A stretch of DNA of 8,966 bases from an uncultured Gammaproteobacteria bacterium (GTDB taxonomy: Bacteria; Pseudomonadota; Gammaproteobacteria; Pseudomonadales; Azotimanducaceae_A). The notes under the pieces are model-generated. The model saw nothing but the letters and a program-made list of their open reading frames with translations. It did not search any database and was not told the origin of the DNA. Shown piece after piece: positions 6,413 through 8,966 of the stretch. The stretch is taken from assembly GCA_913049565.1 (NCBI GenBank), contig CAJWZG010000110.1, positions 1 through 8,966 on the forward strand, read 5' to 3'. The position numbers were made by a program, and so were the translations under genes. Position 1 is the first letter of the stretch, and every line of letters starts with the position of its first letter.

Positions 6413-7816
6413 ATGAAACGCCGCACAAAGATCATTTGTACCATTGGCCCAGCTACCGCAAGTTTTGAGGGTCTAAAGTCACTTTATGCAGCCGGCATGA
6501 ATGTCGTGCGCATTAACATGTCTCACTCTGACCATCGCAACGCTCTGAAAATTATTAACTGGATCAAAACCCTCAACCGTCAGATTGATTACCCAGTTCC
6601 CATCTTGCTGGACACCCAAGGCCCAGAAATACGCACCGGTGTACTCGATAATCCTATGGAGTTGAAAACCGGCGATGTGGTGACCTTGAGTGTTCGAGAT
6701 GGTGATTTAGTCGAGCAACGTTCGATACACGTCAATTATTCGGAGCTGGTGGATGTTGTCGATGTCGGTCGCATCATTACCGTCGACAACGGTTTGATGA
6801 ACTTTAAAGTCCTGCAAAAAGCAGAGCATCAGCTTACTTGCGAGGTGATCGACGGAGGCACGTTAGGCAGTCGCAAACATGTCAATCTGCCCGGAGTGCG
6901 CGTCAATTTACCAGCGATTACCGCTAAGGATCGCGCGGACATTGCTTTTGGAATGGCCAATGACGTCGACTTTATCGCTCTGTCTTTTGTGCGAAGCCCT
7001 GACGATGTTCGAGATCTACAGAAATTCCTCGGGCGCAAGAAACAGACGATCAAGATTGTCGCAAAGATCGAAGATCAAGAGGGCGTTAACAACATTCGCG
7101 AAATCGTAGAGATCTCAGACGGCGTCATGGTCGCTCGCGGTGATTTAGGCATCGAAACAGACATCGCCGACCTACCCAACGTACAGCGCCGAATCGTCTA
7201 TGCCTGCGCCCGTCGGGGTAAGCGCTGTATCGTCGCGACCCACCTGTTGGAATCGATGATCGACAATCCCATTCCAACACGAGCGGAAGTCACCGATGTG
7301 GCTAACGCGATCTACGAAGGGGTGGACTCAGTCATGCTGTCCGGTGAAACCAGTGTCGGTAACCACCCTAGCCGCTGCGTGGAACAATTGGCGAACATTG
7401 CCCATAAAACCGAAAAATTCCCAGGGCTAGGTTATGAGAAAGCGCTGGAAGTGGGCAACGATAAGCAACATGTCGCCGTGCATGCCGTAGCACTTGCAGA
7501 GGCCGTAGAAGCAGCAGGCATCATCGTGATTACGCGTCGAGGTATCACCGCTGATTACGTTACCGCTGCAAGACCGCAACATACTCCGATTTTCGCGTTC
7601 ACCAACGACAGTCAAACGCGCCGGCGCCTGGCATTGAACCGCTCGCTTTATGGTCATCGAATCGCTTTCAGTAGTGATCCGGAAAAAACACTACAAAGGG
7701 CATTTGACGTATTGCGCAAGCGAGAAGGGATCGCTCTTGATGCCAAGCTGGTTGTGATCTCTGATGTCTTGGCGAACCAGCCGACAGAAGCCATACAGAT
7801 ACGCAGGCTACATTAA
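6413..7816 (+). CDS. pyk: Pyruvate kinase
   Basis: Pyruvate kinase converts phosphoenolpyruvate and ADP to pyruvate and ATP, the last step of glycolysis, in the cytoplasm as a tetramer. The 467 residues match the usual bacterial length without an extra C-terminal PEP-utiliser domain. The start MKRRTKIICTIGPAT is the family N-terminus. R33 lies in VVRINMSHSD. The B-domain lid spans about 70-165. The catalytic K218 and metal ligand E220 are in KIVAKIEDQEG, and D244 is in MVARGDLG. T276 lies in VATHLLESM, where His replaces the usual Gln after Thr. PTRAEVTDVANAI (288-300) and VMLSGETS are also intact. In DTQGPEIRT (67-75) the residues T68, Q69, E72 and T75 match the potassium-dependent class. 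The ATG lies 9 bases after the helicase stop, with GGAG (6395-6398) 14 bases upstream, a rather long spacing. No clear promoter or terminator separates it from the repair genes. Confidence 0.97.
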   Translation: MKRRTKIICTIGPATASFEGLKSLYAAGMNVVRINMSHSDHRNALKIINWIKTLNRQIDYPVPILLDTQGPEIRTGVLDNPMELKTGDVVTLSVRDGDLVEQRSIHVNYSELVDVVDVGRIITVDNGLMNFKVLQKAEHQLTCEVIDGGTLGSRKHVNLPGVRVNLPAITAKDRADIAFGMANDVDFIALSFVRSPDDVRDLQKFLGRKKQTIKIVAKIEDQEGVNNIREIVEISDGVMVARGDLGIETDIADLPNVQRRIVYACARRGKRCIVATHLLESMIDNPIPTRAEVTDVANAIYEGVDSVMLSGETSVGNHPSRCVEQLANIAHKTEKFPGLGYEKALEVGNDKQHVAVHAVALAEAVEAAGIIVITRRGITADYVTAARPQHTPIFAFTNDSQTRRRLALNRSLYGHRIAFSSDPEKTLQRAFDVLRKREGIALDAKLVVISDVLANQPTEAIQIRRLH

Positions 7817-7828
7817 CTCAAAGCACTG

Positions 7829-8554
7829 CTATCCTAACGTCATCCGCACAGCCACCGTGACTAGCATCAGGGCAAACGTACGTTTCAGCATCGATGCGCG
7901 CAGTCGCTGTGCGAAACGAACACCCAAAGGTGCAGCAATAACCGATCCTAGTGCAATAAAAGCGAATGCCTGTAAGTCTACGAAGCCGAGCAAACCCGAC
8001 TGTTCCAAAGGCGAAGTTAGTAGGGCATAACCGATGGCTCCGACCGCCGCGATAGGCACACCCAAGGCGCTCGCAGTGGCGGTCGCGTTATGAGCGGGGA
8101 CATTGAAATAGATCAACGTGGGAACGATCACGTTACCGCCTGCAATCCCTGCTAGGGCGGAAACCAGACCCGCACCAAAACCGATGGGAGCCGCGCCAAT
8201 GCCTTCAGGTAGCCGACGGTTTGGGGCTGGCTTCCAATCGAAAAACATAATGAACGCCACACTGGCAATAAATAGAGCAAACCCAAAACGCAGAACCTGT
8301 GCCGGTATCACTGGAGCAATGTAGGCAGCCAGAGCGCTGCCAAGCAGCAAAAAGGGTAGCAATTGAGTCACGATTGGCCAAAGCACCCGTTTCGCCTTGA
8401 TCTGCGCATAGGCCGCAGAGGCCGAAGTAAATACAATGCAGGTCAACGAAGTGGCTACTGCAATCAGCAAAACAAGGTCAGGCGGATAAAGGTTTGTTTG
8501 GGAAAACAGCAAGTAAAGAATGGGCACGATGATGATACCGCCGCCAATCCCCAA
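7829..8554 (-). CDS. TauE/SafE-family membrane permease (start not resolved)
   Basis: TauE/SafE proteins are inner-membrane permeases, many linked to export or uptake of sulfite, sulfoacetate or other small organic anions; the substrate here is unknown. The 241 residues given are highly hydrophobic with several membrane segments, roughly 26-50, 61-80, 86-106, 122-150, 162-180 and 192-215. The family's internal duplication is visible: LGIGGGIIIVP at the N-terminus and GLVSALAGIAGGNVIVP at 129-145. The first in-frame ordinary start is the TTG at 8554, but it has no Shine-Dalgarno and cuts the first duplicated membrane helix in half. The missing half is encoded directly upstream (see 8555-8646). 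The gene therefore either uses a rare start codon or carries a one-base frameshift. It ends 12 bases from the pyk stop, converging on it, and is divergent from the MORN-repeat gene. Confidence 0.85.
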   Translation of the reverse strand: MGIGGGIIIVPILYLLFSQTNLYPPDLVLLIAVATSLTCIVFTSASAAYAQIKAKRVLWPIVTQLLPFLLLGSALAAYIAPVIPAQVLRFGFALFIASVAFIMFFDWKPAPNRRLPEGIGAAPIGFGAGLVSALAGIAGGNVIVPTLIYFNVPAHNATATASALGVPIAAVGAIGYALLTSPLEQSGLLGFVDLQAFAFIALGSVIAAPLGVRFAQRLRASMLKRTFALMLVTVAVRMTLG

Positions 8555-8646
8555 CAGACCGCCAACGAATCCACTGCATATCCCAACGACAAAAAAGACG
8601 GCTATCGAGAATAAAATTTGCTTTCCAGTAGGGTTTGCTTCGACAC
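8555..8646 (-). other. Upstream coding part of the TauE/SafE gene lacking an ordinary start
   Basis: In the permease frame, these bases encode KQILFSIAVFFVV followed by GICSGFVGGLLG, a first transmembrane helix leading straight into LGIGGGIIIVP. The segment GICSGFVGGLLGIGGGIIIV aligns without gaps with the second-half copy GFGAGLVSALAGIAGGNVIV, so it is genuine coding sequence. No ATG, GTG or TTG occurs in this frame between 8555 and the upstream stop at 8716-8714. Candidates are a rare ATT start at 8617, or a GTG at 8646 in another frame (reading MSKQTLLESKF before a stop at 8604-8602). That second frame would join the permease frame if one base were added to the four-A run at 8613-8616. Confidence 0.65.
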
Positions 8647-8655
8647 TGGCAGTGT
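8643..8655. repeat. 13-base perfect palindrome between divergent genes
   Basis: ACACTGGCAGTGT is a 6-base inverted repeat around a single central base. It lies in the short gap between the permease and the MORN-repeat gene, 17 bases before the latter's ATG and just before its GGAG. It also overlaps TACACT (8656-8651 on the minus strand), a possible -10 for the permease. A dimeric regulator site is possible; chance is not excluded. Confidence 0.3.
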
Positions 8656-8671
8656 ATCGGAGTTTTCTTGT

Positions 8672-8966
8672 ATGCAGAATTGGCGCGTTTTCGTTGTTGG
8701 CCTGATGTTGCTCTCAGGCTCCGCTTTCGCGGCTCGCGAGGAACTGAGCTTACCTAATGGCGACCGCTATAAAGGTGATGTCGTCGACGGAGTTCTCAAT
8801 GGCACCGGCACCTATATTTGGGCTGACGGTGACCGCTATGAAGGCGAGTTCGCTAACGACCTACCCAATGGTGAGGGGCTGTATCTATGGTCAGATGGCC
8901 GACGCTACACCGGCGAATTCTCAGACGGCAAACGACAAGGTAGGGGGTTGTTAATCTGGGGCAACG
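8672..8966 (+). CDS. Secreted MORN-repeat protein, N-terminal part
   Basis: This gene runs off the right edge with 98 complete codons visible. The protein starts MQNWRVFVVGLMLLSGSAFA, a short Sec signal peptide with a likely signal peptidase I site after A20 (AFA before AR). Three MORN repeats with an exact 23-residue period follow. They are marked by the units NGDRYKGDVVDGVLNGTG (29-46), DGDRYEGEFANDLPNGEG (52-69) and DGRRYTGEFSDGKRQGRG (75-92), each ending in an aromatic strand and Trp (W50, W73, W96). MORN repeats form extended beta-hairpin sheets; in bacteria their partners are mostly unknown. The product should be periplasmic or exported. GGAG (8659-8662) lies 9 bases before the ATG, a good ribosome binding site. 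The gene is divergent from the permease gene, and its promoter would have to lie inside that gene's 5' end. The number of repeats and any C-terminal domain are not visible. Confidence 0.88.
   Translation, partial: MQNWRVFVVGLMLLSGSAFAAREELSLPNGDRYKGDVVDGVLNGTGTYIWADGDRYEGEFANDLPNGEGLYLWSDGRRYTGEFSDGKRQGRGLLIWGN

Noticed and set aside
7764..8614. Plus-strand open frames opposite the permease gene
   Set aside because: They are antisense to a clear multi-helix membrane protein, show no recognisable domains, and overlap one another in different frames.
8757..8954. Plus-strand 65-residue open frame near the right edge
   Set aside because: It lies in another frame of the MORN-repeat gene, whose frame has a ribosome binding site, a signal peptide and periodic repeats.

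Overview
The window looks like chromosomal DNA of a free-living, probably marine, gammaproteobacterium. The reasons are its moderate GC content, Shine-Dalgarno sequences of the GGAG type, and a gene set (RmuC, a FAN1-type nuclease, an Fe-S helicase, pyruvate kinase) that resembles proteins of Pseudomonas and related orders. This placement is inference from recognised protein families. No database search was run.

Layout, left to right. (1) Bases 1-188 hold the 5' end of a minus-strand gene that leaves the window, probably a D-2-hydroxyacid dehydrogenase. (2) Divergent from it, rmuC (289-1611, +) encodes a membrane-anchored coiled-coil protein with a nuclease-like domain. (3) A 161-residue protein of unknown function (1608-2093, -) converges on rmuC, and the two stop codons overlap. 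(4) A 115-base divergent intergenic region carries an inverted repeat and a near-perfect extended -10 promoter, which sits so close to the next ATG that the transcript may be leaderless. (5) A tight plus-strand operon follows: a FAN1-type VRR-NUC nuclease (2209-3858), then after 1 base an 847-residue fusion of a RecB/Cas4-like PD-(D/E)XK nuclease with an XPD/DinG-type Fe-S helicase (3860-6403), then after 9 bases pyruvate kinase (6413-7816). (6) Converging on pyk is a TauE/SafE-family membrane permease (7829 to at least 8554, -). Its first membrane segment is encoded upstream of any ordinary start codon. (7) At the right edge, divergent from the permease, a signal-peptide-bearing MORN-repeat protein starts at 8672 and runs out of the window.

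The most interesting unit is the nuclease plus nuclease-helicase pair. FAN1 cuts flap and crosslinked DNA structure-specifically. The partner has all the residues expected of an active nuclease and of an Fe-S helicase. Adjacent and almost certainly translationally coupled, they look like a two-protein repair or DNA-processing machine, and rmuC just upstream adds a third PD-(D/E)XK-like protein. Pyruvate kinase at the end of this operon is unexpected. No CRISPR array, insertion sequence, tRNA or rRNA was seen.
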